NCBI RefSeq assembly: GCF_016082275.1 | Contig: NZ_MOWM01000004.1 | Location: 1-64,000, forward strand | Direction: 5' to 3' | From: Variovorax sp. E3 | GTDB lineage: Bacteria > Pseudomonadota > Gammaproteobacteria > Burkholderiales > Burkholderiaceae_C | DNA: 64,000 nt | Shown here: piece by piece, positions 9,719-19,401 of the stretch | Position numbering within the stretch: the stretch's first letter is position 1 | Layout: every line of letters starts with the position of its first letter | The notes under the pieces: generated by a model | The model's input: the letters and a program-made list of their open reading frames with translations, nothing else | What the model was told of the DNA's origin: nothing | Databases searched by the model: none | Made by a program: the position numbers and the translations under genes

Positions 9719-9750
9719 GCCACCCTCGGACGAGCGGTGGTTTTGTTTTT
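9719..9750 (+). terminator. Rho-independent terminator after tRNA-Ser
   Basis: An 8-bp stem CCACCCTC / GAG(C)GGTGG with a GGAC loop and one bulged C is followed by TTTTGTTTTT. It lies 70 bases after the tRNA. Just before it is a tandem copy of CCCACATAAA (9697-9706 and 9709-9718) in an AT-rich stretch, of unknown meaning. Confidence 0.75.
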
Positions 9751-9830
9751 GGACGCCACCCATCAAGCATCCACATGCCAAGGTGGCGAGGTTGGTCAAC
9801 GTGCTAACGAAATCCGAAGAAGTACGGAAC

Positions 9831-11708
9831 ATGAAGAGGGTCTACGCAACTCTGCTTGCACTGTCGGCGGCCTGCCTCCTGTTGATGCCGGCACACAGCA
9901 AAGATGTGAAGCCTGACCCCGAGACAGGCCTGCCGACGTCGAGGCCCTTCGAGTTTCCCGAGCTCGGCGCGGTGACCCCGTTCTGGGACCGGCGGCTCAT
10001 GGGTTACTTCACCACCGTCGACGGCGTCCGGCTGCGCTACAGCGTGCTGCTGCCGAAGGGGCAAGGCCGGTTCCCCGTGGTGCTGAGCATCAACGGCTAC
10101 GACGCCGGTTCGATCGGCGGCGGCGCGTACCTGAAGAACAAAACCGCGATGTCCGTCGACTTCGATAAACGGCTGGTGGAGGCCGGCTATGCGGTGATGG
10201 GCGTCAACACTGCCGGCACCGGGTGCTCCGACGGCACCCTCGAGTACACCCGCCCACAACTGGGCAGGCATGGCGCCGAGGCCGTGGAGTTTGCCGCGGC
10301 GCAAGCCTGGTCCGACGGCAAGGTCGGCATGGTCAATGCGTCGTATGGCGGCTCTTCGCAACTCGCGGCGGCGCAATTCCAGCCGCCGCACCTTCGCGCG
10401 ATCGTGCCTGGCGTGCCGCTGGTGGACTACCGCGACGCGCTGATGCCGGGCGGCGTGCCGCAGCCCGGCTTCATCACCCCGTTCCGCGGCGTGTTGCGTG
10501 GCTACTGGAGCAACGTGGTCGCCCAGACGGCCAGGGAGGAGGGCGACGCACATTGCCTGCGGCAAGTCGAGAAGAACCTCGTGGCCGAGGAAACGAATTC
10601 GATCATGAACCTGTACGTCTCGCATCCCTTGCGTGACGACTACATGAACAGCTTCGACCTGTCGCGCAACGCGGACCGCATCCGGGTGCCGGTTCTGTCA
10701 TTCGAGTCTTTCCAGGACCAGGCGATCACGGCGCGCGGCGGCCACTACCACTCCAAGCTCGACCCCACGAAACTGTGGCGCTTCCAGTCGAACGGCAGGC
10801 ACGACATGTATTTCGCCGAGGCCTTCCAGATCACGGCGGTGCGTTTTCTCGACCGGTTCGTGAAGGGCCGAGACAACGGCTTCGAGCGCGACACCTCGCG
10901 CACCACCGTGTGGATGGAGACATCCGGCACCGGCAGCGGTCCGCTGGAGCGGCGCGCTTCGCCCAAGCCGCGCTGGGTGGTACAGCGAGACACAGTCAAG
11001 GACGAGGACCTTGCCGTCAGGGAGTTTCACCTGGGCGCTGGCAACGTGCTGGCGGACAGTGCCACGCCCGGCGCGGCCGACGCCTTCGACTATCCGGGTG
11101 CCGGCGTGGCCGTCAACGACGTGGCGGGCAACAGCTTCTGGGGGCCGTTGCCCGGCGACTGGAAGACGACCAGCCTCGCCTACACTTCGGCGCCGCTGAG
11201 CCAGGACATGATGGTCTGGGGTCCGGGCAGCGCGGACCTCTGGGTCGCTGCCAACGGCGGCGACGCCGACCTCCAGATCACCGTCACCGAACTGCGTCCC
11301 GATGGGCTGGAAACCTATGTGCAGCGCGGCTGGCTGCGGCTGTCGAACCGCCTGCTCGACACCGCGCGCTCGACCCCGCTGCTGCCGGTGCACCTCGAAC
11401 GGCCTGACCAGCTTCTGCCGCTGCTGCCCGGGCGTCCGGTGTTCGCACGCGTGGAGATCAACAAGATGGGGCACTACTTTCGCAAAGACTCCCGATTGCG
11501 TGTGTGGATCGACACGCCCGCGCAAAGCGGCGGCCTCGTGTTCGACACCTACACGCAGAAGCAGCGAGTTCACGTGCTGCACAGCGCAAAGTACGACTCG
11601 CTGGTGCGCTTCGGCGTGCTGAAGGACGTCAAGGGGCCCGAAAGCCAACCGGAGTGCGGGAGCGTGCTGCTGCAGCCGTGCCGGCCGGACCCACTCGCGG
11701 CCAACTGA
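9831..11708 (+). CDS. Secreted CocE/NonD-family hydrolase (X-Pro dipeptidyl-peptidase-like)
   Basis: An alpha/beta hydrolase of the peptidase S15/cocaine esterase type, 625 residues from the ATG at 9831. The first 23 residues form a signal peptide (hydrophobic stretch ending MPAHS), so the enzyme is probably periplasmic or secreted. The nucleophile is the Ser at about residue 171 in the motif MVNASYGGSS, and the C-terminal part forms the beta-rich PepX_C domain. The substrate (ester or acyl-proline peptide) cannot be told from sequence. It follows the tRNA terminator and has no operon partner. The reading frame stays open further upstream through the tRNA, but that extension is not coding. 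Confidence 0.8.
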   Translation: MKRVYATLLALSAACLLLMPAHSKDVKPDPETGLPTSRPFEFPELGAVTPFWDRRLMGYFTTVDGVRLRYSVLLPKGQGRFPVVLSINGYDAGSIGGGAYLKNKTAMSVDFDKRLVEAGYAVMGVNTAGTGCSDGTLEYTRPQLGRHGAEAVEFAAAQAWSDGKVGMVNASYGGSSQLAAAQFQPPHLRAIVPGVPLVDYRDALMPGGVPQPGFITPFRGVLRGYWSNVVAQTAREEGDAHCLRQVEKNLVAEETNSIMNLYVSHPLRDDYMNSFDLSRNADRIRVPVLSFESFQDQAITARGGHYHSKLDPTKLWRFQSNGRHDMYFAEAFQITAVRFLDRFVKGRDNGFERDTSRTTVWMETSGTGSGPLERRASPKPRWVVQRDTVKDEDLAVREFHLGAGNVLADSATPGAADAFDYPGAGVAVNDVAGNSFWGPLPGDWKTTSLAYTSAPLSQDMMVWGPGSADLWVAANGGDADLQITVTELRPDGLETYVQRGWLRLSNRLLDTARSTPLLPVHLERPDQLLPLLPGRPVFARVEINKMGHYFRKDSRLRVWIDTPAQSGGLVFDTYTQKQRVHVLHSAKYDSLVRFGVLKDVKGPESQPECGSVLLQPCRPDPLAAN

Positions 11709-11823
11709 CTCGCGTCGGGCGCAGTGCGCCCCTGCAGTGCGCGTCCAGCTACGGCCGCCGCTTTCCGTGCCGGTGGTCTACGTCGGCGGGCTCTTGCGAC
11801 GCCATCACTTCGTCATTGCCTCG

Positions 11824-12660
11824 TCACTGCCTCTCGGCTTGTGTGATCTCGGTCGACATCTGATAGCTCACGCCGAGCCAGCGATTCGATAGCCTGTCGA
11901 TGGTGCCATCGGCACGCATGTCCTTGACAGCCTTGCTCACGGCCTCGCGCAACGCGGGCTGGTTCTTCTGCATCGCCGCAGCCGACAACTGGTAGGTCAG
12001 CACAGGGCCGACTTCCTTGATCGGCAGTTTGTTCACAGTCGCGTACCGCATGCCGCCAAAGTGCGAGCTGATGAGCGCATCTATGCGGCCTATGGCGAGG
12101 TCGTTGAACACTAGCCCGCCGTTGTCGTAGGTCACGATTTCAGAGTTGAGCAGGTTCGCGCGCGACCAGGACTCGTTGCTCGTGCCCGCAGTAACGCCGA
12201 TGCGCTTGCCCTTCAGGTCGGGCCGGTCCTTGATGTCGTTGTTGACTGCGCGCACGAATATGCGGAAATCCTCCAGGCCGTAGGCGGTGCTGAAGTCGAC
12301 CTGCTTCTCGCGCTCGGCGGTGGGCGTGAGGTCGTTCATCACGAGTTCGTACTTACCGGCCTTCAGGCCCTCGACGAAGTTCTTGAAGAGGTCGGCGACG
12401 AACTCGACCTTGGCCACGCCGATGCGCTTCGCCACTTCTTTGGCCACTTCGACGTCGTAGCCGGCGGGCTGATTGCGGTCATCCAGCATGCTCCACGGCG
12501 GACTGGCCTGCGTGTTGGCGATACGAATCACGCCTGTTGCGCGCGCATGGGAAAGAAGGTCGACCTGCTGCGCCCAGGCGGCGGGAGCGGACACCATGCC
12601 GAAGGCCGAATAAGCAAGAAGGCGGCAAAGCAAATCGCGTCGGAGGAAAGCTCGGTTCAT
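11824..12660 (-). CDS. Amino-acid ABC transporter substrate-binding protein
   Basis: Periplasmic polar amino-acid receptor of the SBP_bac_3 family, 278 residues. It has an N-terminal secretion signal ending near AWAQQ, with an RR pair before the hydrophobic core that could allow Tat export. The mature part has the family core PPWSMLDDRNQPAGYDVEVAKEVAKR, NDLTPTAEREKQVDFS and KGKRIGVTAGTS. Its permease and ATPase partners lie at 15029-16446 on the other strand. A LysR box at 12750-12764 lies 90 bases upstream of its start, which suggests joint control with the rest of the transporter. The ligand may be a sulfur amino acid, given the nearby lyase; that is inference. Confidence 0.87.
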   Translation of the reverse strand: MNRAFLRRDLLCRLLAYSAFGMVSAPAAWAQQVDLLSHARATGVIRIANTQASPPWSMLDDRNQPAGYDVEVAKEVAKRIGVAKVEFVADLFKNFVEGLKAGKYELVMNDLTPTAEREKQVDFSTAYGLEDFRIFVRAVNNDIKDRPDLKGKRIGVTAGTSNESWSRANLLNSEIVTYDNGGLVFNDLAIGRIDALISSHFGGMRYATVNKLPIKEVGPVLTYQLSAAAMQKNQPALREAVSKAVKDMRADGTIDRLSNRWLGVSYQMSTEITQAERQ

Positions 12661-12749
12661 GGCGCTGTACAGGAGTTGAAGGTCTGGGAACGAGCGCGAT
12701 CTTGTCGCGCGTCATCGTCTCGCCACAATCCGTCGCAGATAGTTGCTCG

Positions 12750-12764
12750 ATAAGCTCGGCTTAT
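12750..12764. promoter_or_regulatory. LysR-type operator upstream of the substrate-binding protein gene
   Basis: ATAAGCTCGGCTTAT is a 15-bp dyad with perfect 6-base arms and the T-N11-A form expected of LysR boxes. A near-identical 15-mer occurs at 13743-13757. It lies between the 3' end of the lysR gene and the substrate-binding protein gene, within promoter distance of the latter. Confidence 0.65.
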
Positions 12765-12783
12765 GCCCTCAGCAGGGGAACCC

Positions 12784-13740
12784 CTATGCCTTTCTGGACG
12801 CCTTGCGCGCGGGCGGAGCCGGCGGGGCACCGCTCAGTGCCTCGCGCACCCGCTGCAGGTCGGTGTCCAGCTGGATGCGCATCATGCGCAGCAACTCCTT
12901 CGCATTTTCCGACAGCGGCACGCCTGGCCTGAATACCAGCAGCGAGGTGGCGACGATGTCGAAGACCATGGGCTTGAGCAGCAGCCCACGCGCCACGTAG
13001 TCGAGCGCCATCACGGGGTGCGCCATGCCCATTCCGACACCCCGCAGCGCGAACTCGCACACTGAATGTGAGTAGGGCGTTTCGATCACCGGCCGCAATG
13101 TCCTGCCCTCGCGCGCCAACGCGTCGTCGAGCGCGCGTCGCCCCACGTCTTCGGGGTTGAGCGCGATAAAGGGATGGCTCGCCAGGTCGTTCGCGTCGAT
13201 GACCTTCTTGCGCGCCAGTGGATGCCCCGTGTTCATGACGATGACACCGCGGACCTTCGCGAACGGGGAGTGCTCGAGGCCTGTGACTGACAGCTCTTCG
13301 GCCATCAACCCGAAGTCGAGTTGGCCGGCCGACACCTGCTGATAGACCTCGCGCGAACTCATCACCTGGAACGACAGCTGGATCTGCCGCCGCTCGAGGC
13401 CAAAAGCCGCGATGGCCCGCGGCATGAAGCCCGTGCCCAATGCCGGAAGCGATCCGATGGCCAAGCGCCCCAGGCCGAACGACTTCAAGCTCCGCACGCG
13501 ATGCTCGATCATCTCCAGGCCGGTGAAGTAGCGGTCGACTTCAACCATCAGCGCCACGGCTTCCTGTGTCGGCACCAGGCGTCCGCGAACCCGCTCGAAC
13601 AGGCGCAGTTCGCAGGCGAGTTCGAACTTGCGCAGCGACTGGCTCACTGCGGGTTGCGACACGCCCAGCAAGGTCGCGGCCTGGCTGGTCGTGCCCGCGC
13701 GCATGACCGCGCGGAATACCTCGATGTCCCGTTTTTCCAT
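12784..13740 (-). CDS. LysR-family transcriptional regulator
   Basis: A 318-residue LysR regulator: N-terminal winged helix (residues 1-60, TTSQAATLLGVSQPAVSQSLRK recognition region) followed by a type-2 periplasmic-binding effector domain. It is divergent from the PLP lyase and transporter genes and lies between them and the substrate-binding protein, so it is their likely regulator. An ATAA-N7-TTAT box ends only a few bases upstream of its own start codon, which would allow autorepression. The effector may be an amino acid or the lyase substrate. Confidence 0.9.
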   Translation of the reverse strand: MEKRDIEVFRAVMRAGTTSQAATLLGVSQPAVSQSLRKFELACELRLFERVRGRLVPTQEAVALMVEVDRYFTGLEMIEHRVRSLKSFGLGRLAIGSLPALGTGFMPRAIAAFGLERRQIQLSFQVMSSREVYQQVSAGQLDFGLMAEELSVTGLEHSPFAKVRGVIVMNTGHPLARKKVIDANDLASHPFIALNPEDVGRRALDDALAREGRTLRPVIETPYSHSVCEFALRGVGMGMAHPVMALDYVARGLLLKPMVFDIVATSLLVFRPGVPLSENAKELLRMMRIQLDTDLQRVREALSGAPPAPPARKASRKA

Positions 13741-13742
13741 CC

Positions 13743-13757
13743 ATAACCTCGGCTTAT
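13743..13757. promoter_or_regulatory. LysR-type operator in the lysR/lyase divergent promoter
   Basis: ATAACCTCGGCTTAT has ATAA-N7-TTAT symmetry (T-N11-A) and matches the box at 12750-12764 in 14 of 15 positions. It abuts the lysR start codon and lies about 90 bases from the start of the lyase gene on the other strand. Confidence 0.65.
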
Positions 13758-13846
13758 CGAGCGAGTTTTTTCCGCTGTTGAGTTGACAGGCCGGCTGACA
13801 AATACTTCAGAGCATCGAGACAACCTAACCTGAACGAATAGCATAA

Positions 13847-15013
13847 ATGCAATCAATTGCTCCAGCTAATGACCAGTTCGAGAGCCTGTCGCCTGCCGTG
13901 ATGCGCGGCTCGACGGTGGTTTTCAAGAACTTCAGCGACTTCGTGAATCGCAAGAGCCGCCAGCCAGACGGCTTCAGCTACGGCATCACGGGCACGCCGA
14001 CGGCGCGCGGCCTCGAGCGCAAGATCGCAGAACTCGAAGGAGGGCGGCATTGCGTGGTGACGCCTTCGGGGCAGTCGGCCCTGATGACGACGGTCATGGG
14101 TTTCGTGCGCGGAGGCGATCACCTGCTGGTGTCCGCGGCGTCCTATGGCGCGCTGAAGATATTCGCGCAGAAATGGCTCGCGGGCATGAATGTCGAGGTG
14201 GAGTTCTACCCGCCCGCCATCGGCGCCGAGATCGAGTCGCTGATCCGGCCGAACACTCGGATGATCTGCATGGAGTCGCCGGGCACGGTGACCATGGAGA
14301 TGCAGGACACGCCCGCCGTCGCGGCAGTGGCGAGGCACCACGGCGTGCTCACAATGATGGACAACACCTGGGCAAGCCCGCTCGGCTTCCGACCGTTGGA
14401 GCACGGCGTCGACTTCAGCATCGAGGCGGCGACCAAGTTCCTCGGCGGGCACTCCGACCTGCTGATGGGCAGCATCAGCATGAACGACCGCGCGCACTAC
14501 GAGGTGCTGCGCGAGACCCAGAGCATCCTCGGACAGCAGGTGAGCCCGGAGGACTGCTTCTTAGTACTTCGCGGCCTTGAGACGCTGAAGGTGCGCGTGG
14601 CCGCGCAGAGCGCATCGGCGTTGAGCATCGCGCAATGGCTGCAGACGCAGCCCGAGGTCGACAGGCTTCTGTATCCGCCGCTCGAGTCGGACCCCGGGCA
14701 TGCGCTGTGGAAGCGCGACTTTCGCACCAACGGGTGCCTGTTCTCGCTGATTCTGAAGCCCGCGCCGGAAGCGGCGTTTCATGGTTTCTTCGATGCCTTC
14801 AGGCGCTTCGTCATCGGAGCCAGTTGGGGTGGCGTGCACAGCCTGGCTGCGTACTATCCGGCGGCCTTGCAGGCGGAGCGTGTCTTTCCGGCCACCGACC
14901 AGCCTGTGGTGCGGTTGTCGATCGGCCTGGAGGATGCCGGAGACCTGATAGCCGATCTGCAGGCGGCGCTCGCGGGCTACGCTGCCCACAGGGCCTGTGC
15001 GCAGGCGCGTTGA
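13847..15013 (+). CDS. Cystathionine beta-lyase-like PLP-dependent enzyme
   Basis: Member of the Cys/Met metabolism PLP family (388 residues), which cleaves or forms C-S bonds in sulfur amino acids. PLP contacts visible are SGQSALMT (phosphate-binding), MDNTWASP with Asp172 for the pyridine nitrogen, and the Schiff-base Lys197 in EAATKFLGGHSD. GGVHSLAAYYPA near the C-terminus resembles the MetC active-site segment. It heads a plus-strand unit with an ABC permease and ATPase, so its substrate is probably imported by that transporter. Cystathionine beta-lyase is the best guess, but other C-S lyases of the family fit as well. Confidence 0.82.
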   Translation: MQSIAPANDQFESLSPAVMRGSTVVFKNFSDFVNRKSRQPDGFSYGITGTPTARGLERKIAELEGGRHCVVTPSGQSALMTTVMGFVRGGDHLLVSAASYGALKIFAQKWLAGMNVEVEFYPPAIGAEIESLIRPNTRMICMESPGTVTMEMQDTPAVAAVARHHGVLTMMDNTWASPLGFRPLEHGVDFSIEAATKFLGGHSDLLMGSISMNDRAHYEVLRETQSILGQQVSPEDCFLVLRGLETLKVRVAAQSASALSIAQWLQTQPEVDRLLYPPLESDPGHALWKRDFRTNGCLFSLILKPAPEAAFHGFFDAFRRFVIGASWGGVHSLAAYYPAALQAERVFPATDQPVVRLSIGLEDAGDLIADLQAALAGYAAHRACAQAR

Positions 15014-15028
15014 AGACGGAGGCCACGC

Positions 15029-15679
15029 ATGATGGATCTGTTCGTCAGGGCGCTGCCCTTGCTGGAGAAGGCCGTGCTGGTCACTCTGGGCCTGGGGCTT
15101 TCAGCCTTCTTTTTCGGATGCATATTGGGGCTGCTGGTTGCCCTGGCGCGCATCTCGCCATTCGGGCCACTTCGATGGTTCGCATTCACTTATGTCTCCG
15201 TGTTCCGCGGAACGCCGCTGCTGATCCAGATCTTGCTCATCTACTTCGGCCTGCCGACGTACGGCATCGTGATGGGGCCGATTCCCTCGGCGCTGCTGGC
15301 GCTCAGCCTGTTCGCCGCGGCATACCTCAGCGAGAACTTTCGCTCGGGCATCATGGCCGTCGACAAAGGCCAGTGGGAAGCGGCCTGGTCGATGGGCATG
15401 GGGTACTGGAAGACCCTGCTGCGCATCGTGCTGCCGCAGGCGACGCGCATCGTGCTGCCGCCCGTGGGCAGCCGACTGATCGGCCTGATGAAGGACACCT
15501 CACTGGCCTCTACGGTCACCGTGGTCGAACTCACACGGGTCGCCGAGCAGATGGGCGCCACCACCTTTCGGTACATGGAGATGTTTCTCATCGTCGGCGC
15601 CATCTACTGGTTCATCAACCAGACGCTCACTCTTTTGCAGACCTGGCTTGAAAGCCGCTTCTCGAGGCGCTACGCATGA
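15029..15679 (+). CDS. Amino-acid ABC transporter permease
   Basis: HisM/GlnP-type inner-membrane permease of 216 residues with about five hydrophobic segments. It contains the EAA loop that docks the ATPase (EAAWSMGMGYWKTLLRIVLPQA) and the family motif FRGTPLLIQILLIYFG. GGAGG precedes the start by about 7 bases; a second ATG follows at once, so the start is uncertain by one codon. The stop overlaps the next gene by 4 bases. The importer is completed by the ATPase downstream and the receptor at 11824-12660. Confidence 0.9.
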   Translation: MMDLFVRALPLLEKAVLVTLGLGLSAFFFGCILGLLVALARISPFGPLRWFAFTYVSVFRGTPLLIQILLIYFGLPTYGIVMGPIPSALLALSLFAAAYLSENFRSGIMAVDKGQWEAAWSMGMGYWKTLLRIVLPQATRIVLPPVGSRLIGLMKDTSLASTVTVVELTRVAEQMGATTFRYMEMFLIVGAIYWFINQTLTLLQTWLESRFSRRYA

Positions 15680-16446
15680 ATGAAAGCTCCACCTTCCCTG
15701 TCCAGGTGCGGAACCTTGCCAAGAGCTTCGGCGCCAACAACGTGCTGCGGCAAATCGACCTCACGGTGTCGCGCGGCGAGGTGGTGGTCATCATGGGGCC
15801 TTCAGGTTCGGGCAAGACCACACTGATCCGTTCGCTCAACTTCCTCGAGATGCCTGATCGCGGCACCGTGCGCATGTGCGGCATCGAGATCGCCGATGCC
15901 GGGCCGAAGCCTTCGGCCGAAACGCGCCGTCGCATGCGCGAGATCCGTCGCAGGACGGCGATGGTCTTCCAGTCGTTCAACCTGTTCCCCCACATGACCG
16001 CCGTCGAGAACGTGATCGAGGGCATGGTGTCGGTGCAGGGCCTGCGCAAGGCGGCGGCATTGCCGCGCGGGCGCGAATTGCTGGCGCAGGTCGGGTTGCT
16101 CGAGAAGGCCGACGAGTATCCGGGGCGGCTGTCGGGCGGCCAGAAGCAACGGGTGGCAATCGCGCGCGCGCTGGCCATGAACCCCGAGGTAATCCTGTTC
16201 GACGAGCCCACGTCCGCGCTCGATCCCGAGCTACGCGGGGAGGTGCTGAAAGTGATGCGCGATCTGGCCGGCAAAGGCATGACGATGCTCGTGGTCACGC
16301 ACGAGACGCACTTTGCAAGAGACGTGGCCGACCGCATCATCTTCATGGAAGGCGGCGTGATCGTGGACGATGCGCCCCCGGCGCAGTTCTTCGGCCCCGC
16401 GACGAGCCAGCGCGCCAAGGATTTTCTCGGGCTCATCAGGGATTAG
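15676..16446 (+). CDS. Polar amino-acid ABC transporter ATP-binding protein
   Basis: GlnQ/HisP-type ATPase of 256 residues. Walker A is GPSGSGKTT (about residue 38), the Q-loop is VFQSFNLFPH, the signature is LSGGQKQR, Walker B is VILFDEPTSALDPE and the switch His is in VVTHETHFA. It is translationally coupled to the permease (4-base overlap). It ends 51 bases from the 3' end of the oppositely oriented regulator at 16498. Confidence 0.93.
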   Translation: MNESSTFPVQVRNLAKSFGANNVLRQIDLTVSRGEVVVIMGPSGSGKTTLIRSLNFLEMPDRGTVRMCGIEIADAGPKPSAETRRRMREIRRRTAMVFQSFNLFPHMTAVENVIEGMVSVQGLRKAAALPRGRELLAQVGLLEKADEYPGRLSGGQKQRVAIARALAMNPEVILFDEPTSALDPELRGEVLKVMRDLAGKGMTMLVVTHETHFARDVADRIIFMEGGVIVDDAPPAQFFGPATSQRAKDFLGLIRD

Positions 16447-16497
16447 CAGATGCACATGTTCGCCCAGCGTGCGCCCGATCAGCCCATCGGGGAAAGC

Positions 16498-19301
16498 TCA
16501 GTCGGCGATGCGCTGCAACGCAGCCCGCGCCCGGGTCTCGTCAAGCAACTGTTCGGCCCGCGCCTCGTGGCCCAGGATGGCCCACATATTCGCCAGGCTC
16601 TGCGCGGCGCGCAGTTCCCAGCCCATGGCGCCTTGCTGCCGAGCGATGTCGATGGCGCGCAGATAGAAGGCCTCGGCTTCGTCGGTCATGCCGCCGCGTT
16701 CGCTGCGCCAGCCGGCGGCTCGCCAGACTTCCGCGGCGCTCCAAAGGCCTTCACCGCGCGCGAGCCGCGCGATCATGCCGTCGTCGACCCAGTCGGCGCA
16801 GAAGGTCACGAGCATTTCCCTGCGCGGCGCGTCGTAGCCCGCAAACCGCTCGGACACTTCGCGGATGTGACGGCTGCGCTCCGGCAGGTTGTCCAGCCGC
16901 AGGGCCTGGCAGAACCATTCGGCATACCGCAACCAGCCCAGCAGACCCTTGCGCTGCGCTTCTTCCATCATCAGCGGCACCCAGCGGCGCGCCAGTTCGC
17001 GGTCGTCCGCCCACAAGGCGACGACGCAGGCGCCGTACAGCGCAGAGCACAGCGAGACCGAATTGCCGATCGATTCCGCGCGGGCCACGGCGTCCTTCGC
17101 GACGCGCAGGGCCGCTGCCGTGTCGCCCTGCACCCACAGGGTGCGGCACAGCACGGCCATCGCGCCACGGTCGCGTCGGGGCCGAGCATGTTGGCGTGCG
17201 TGCGCCCGAGGCCGCTTGAAATGGCGATCGAGGCTTCGCTGTGCTGCCGCGAGACATCGAAGTTGCCGCAGAAATGGTGAGCCATCGCACTCACCCGGTG
17301 GGAGAGGATGAGCGCTGCCGGGTCGGATGCCGAAGCCACCATGGCGAGCAGCTTTTTCGAATCGCGCAGGGCGGCGGTGTACTCGCCACGAAACATGTCA
17401 TGCGTGCAGCGGCCCCAGAGGGCCCGCAATGCCAGCACGGGCGCCTGCATCGTCAGCGCACCTGCCATCGACCGGTCGCAGAGGCGGTCCAGGTCTTCAT
17501 GCGAGCCCTCGGTGTTCAGCAGCACCGTGACCAGCGTGGTGCTCAGCCATGTGGCGGTCTCCGTGTCAGGCTCGGGCTGCTGGTCGACGAGCGCGAGCGC
17601 GGCGGCGACCTTGTCGCGGTATTCGACGACCTGCGAGACATGGAACCAAAGGGGCATGGACGCGATGATGAGCGCCGCGGCCGCCCGGGCATCCGGTTGC
17701 TGCACCAGGCGGACATCCAGTGCGAAGCGCACGTCGTCCAGACGGAATGTGTAGCGCTCGCCCCAAGCCTGCTCGGTGAACTCCGGTATCTCGGCCGTCG
17801 CCGTTTTCATCAGATCGAGCATGAACGCCGCATGGCGCCGCTGCATCGCTGCGCGTTCCTCGCTCTGCACCAGAAGCGATGCGGCGTAGCTTCTTGTCGT
17901 ATCGAGCAGCCGGTAGGGTGCGACGGCGTCGCTGCTGTCGAACGAGACCAGCGACTTGTTGGTCAGCGAGATCAGCGCGTCGAACGCCGCATCCGGGTCC
18001 GTATCGGCATTGAGCTGCAACGCGGATTCGACATCGAAGCGCCCGCGAAAGACCGACAGGCGGCGGAACAGTCGCAGCTCTTCCTCGCTCAGCAGCGCGA
18101 TGCTCCAGTCGAGCGCCGCTGCAAGGGTTCGGTGACGTGGCGATGCAGCCCGCTTGTCGATGGCGTAGAGCCGCATGTGGTCGTCGAGCCTGCGCGCGAG
18201 ATCGCCGGCCGATTGGACGCCCAGCCGAGCCGCCACGAGTTCGATGGCCAGCGGAATGCCATCGATCTGCCGCGAGATCTTCGACAGCAAGGGCCCATGC
18301 GATTCATTGAACGCGCCGGCACCCGCGGCCCTTGCGCGCTCCACAAGCAGCTTGACCGACGGCCAATGCAAGGCCTGTGTGAGCGGAATGCCTTCCGCAT
18401 CGGGAACGGCCAGCGGCGGCAGGCGGACGACGTACTCCGCCGTCACTCGAAGGGATTCGCGGCTGGTCGCCAGAATACGCAGGTCCGGCAGCGCCGTCAG
18501 CAAGCCGTTGACGGCTGGTGCGAGCGATTCGATCACGTGCTCGCAGTTGTCGATGACCAGGAGCACATCCTGCCCCTGCAGGCATTGGGTGATCGCCTGC
18601 ACGGTGTCGGGCATGTCGGCGGCGGCGCCCAAAGACCGTGCCATGGTGCTGAGCACGTGGGCCTGCGAGATCAGGGGCGACAGATCGACGAAGGCCGTCT
18701 GCGTGGCGTGCTGCGACTGCTGGTGCTCCGCGACGTGGATCGCGACACTGGTCTTCCCGATGCCGCCGGGTCCCACGAGGGTGACCAGCCGGTGGGCGCC
18801 GAGCGCAGCGAGGACTTGCTCCACCTCCAGATCGCGGCCGACCAACTCGGTCAACCGCACCGGCAGTTTGACGAATGAGGGCGCGGACTGTCGTGGCTTG
18901 GCGCTGCCGGAAGGGTCGACCCATTCGCGATCGACCCTGGCGTTGAAACGGTAGCCGCGCTGAGGAATGTTGGAGATCCATTCCTTGCAGCCTTCGGCTT
19001 CACCTGGTTCGCCCAGCACCTTGCGCAACAGCGACATGTGGACGCGCACGCTGGCTTCCTCGACCACGACACCGGCCCAGACGGTGGCCAGCAGCTCGTC
19101 CTTGCTCAAATATTCGCCGGCGCGCTTGACCAGTTGCAGCAGCAGGTCGAACGCCCGCGGCCCGAGTCGCACGGCTTGGCCTCCGCGTTCGAGGCTGCGG
19201 TGCATTTCCCGAACGGTGAACGGTCCGAAGCGCCAGAGGGCCTCTGCGGATGCCGCCGGCACATGCGGGGATGTCGGTAGGGCGTTGCGGTCTGCTTGCA
19301 T
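16498..19301 (-). pseudogene. Frameshifted winged-helix/ATPase/TPR transcriptional regulator
   Basis: A giant regulator of about 934 residues when repaired: an OmpR-type winged helix (residues 20-110, VRLGPRAFDLLLQLVKRAGEY and the VRVHMSLLRKVLG recognition region), an NB-ARC/AAA-like ATPase (Walker A LVGPGGIGKTS, Walker B VLLVIDNCEH) and a TPR-like C-terminal half. The frame is lost at 17161-17162: after GPDATVA the protein continues only one base out of phase, in the frame that resumes MAVLCRTLW and ends at 16498. Paralogues at 41038 and 61846 have one extra residue there, so one base is missing. It is homologous end to end to both. No cognate target is evident. Confidence 0.85.
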
Positions 19302-19401
19302 GAATCACCCATGCAGGATGCATCGGGTCTCGGCGGATTGTTCCACGCCTCAGGGGCGTTCACGCAGTGGCGGCGGCATAGCCGTCCGGCATGAGGGGCG
19401 G

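Noticed and set aside
9542-9832. A 96-residue minus-strand frame covering the tRNA
   Set aside because: It is the reverse translation of tRNA-Ser and its terminator, a known source of spurious protein annotations.
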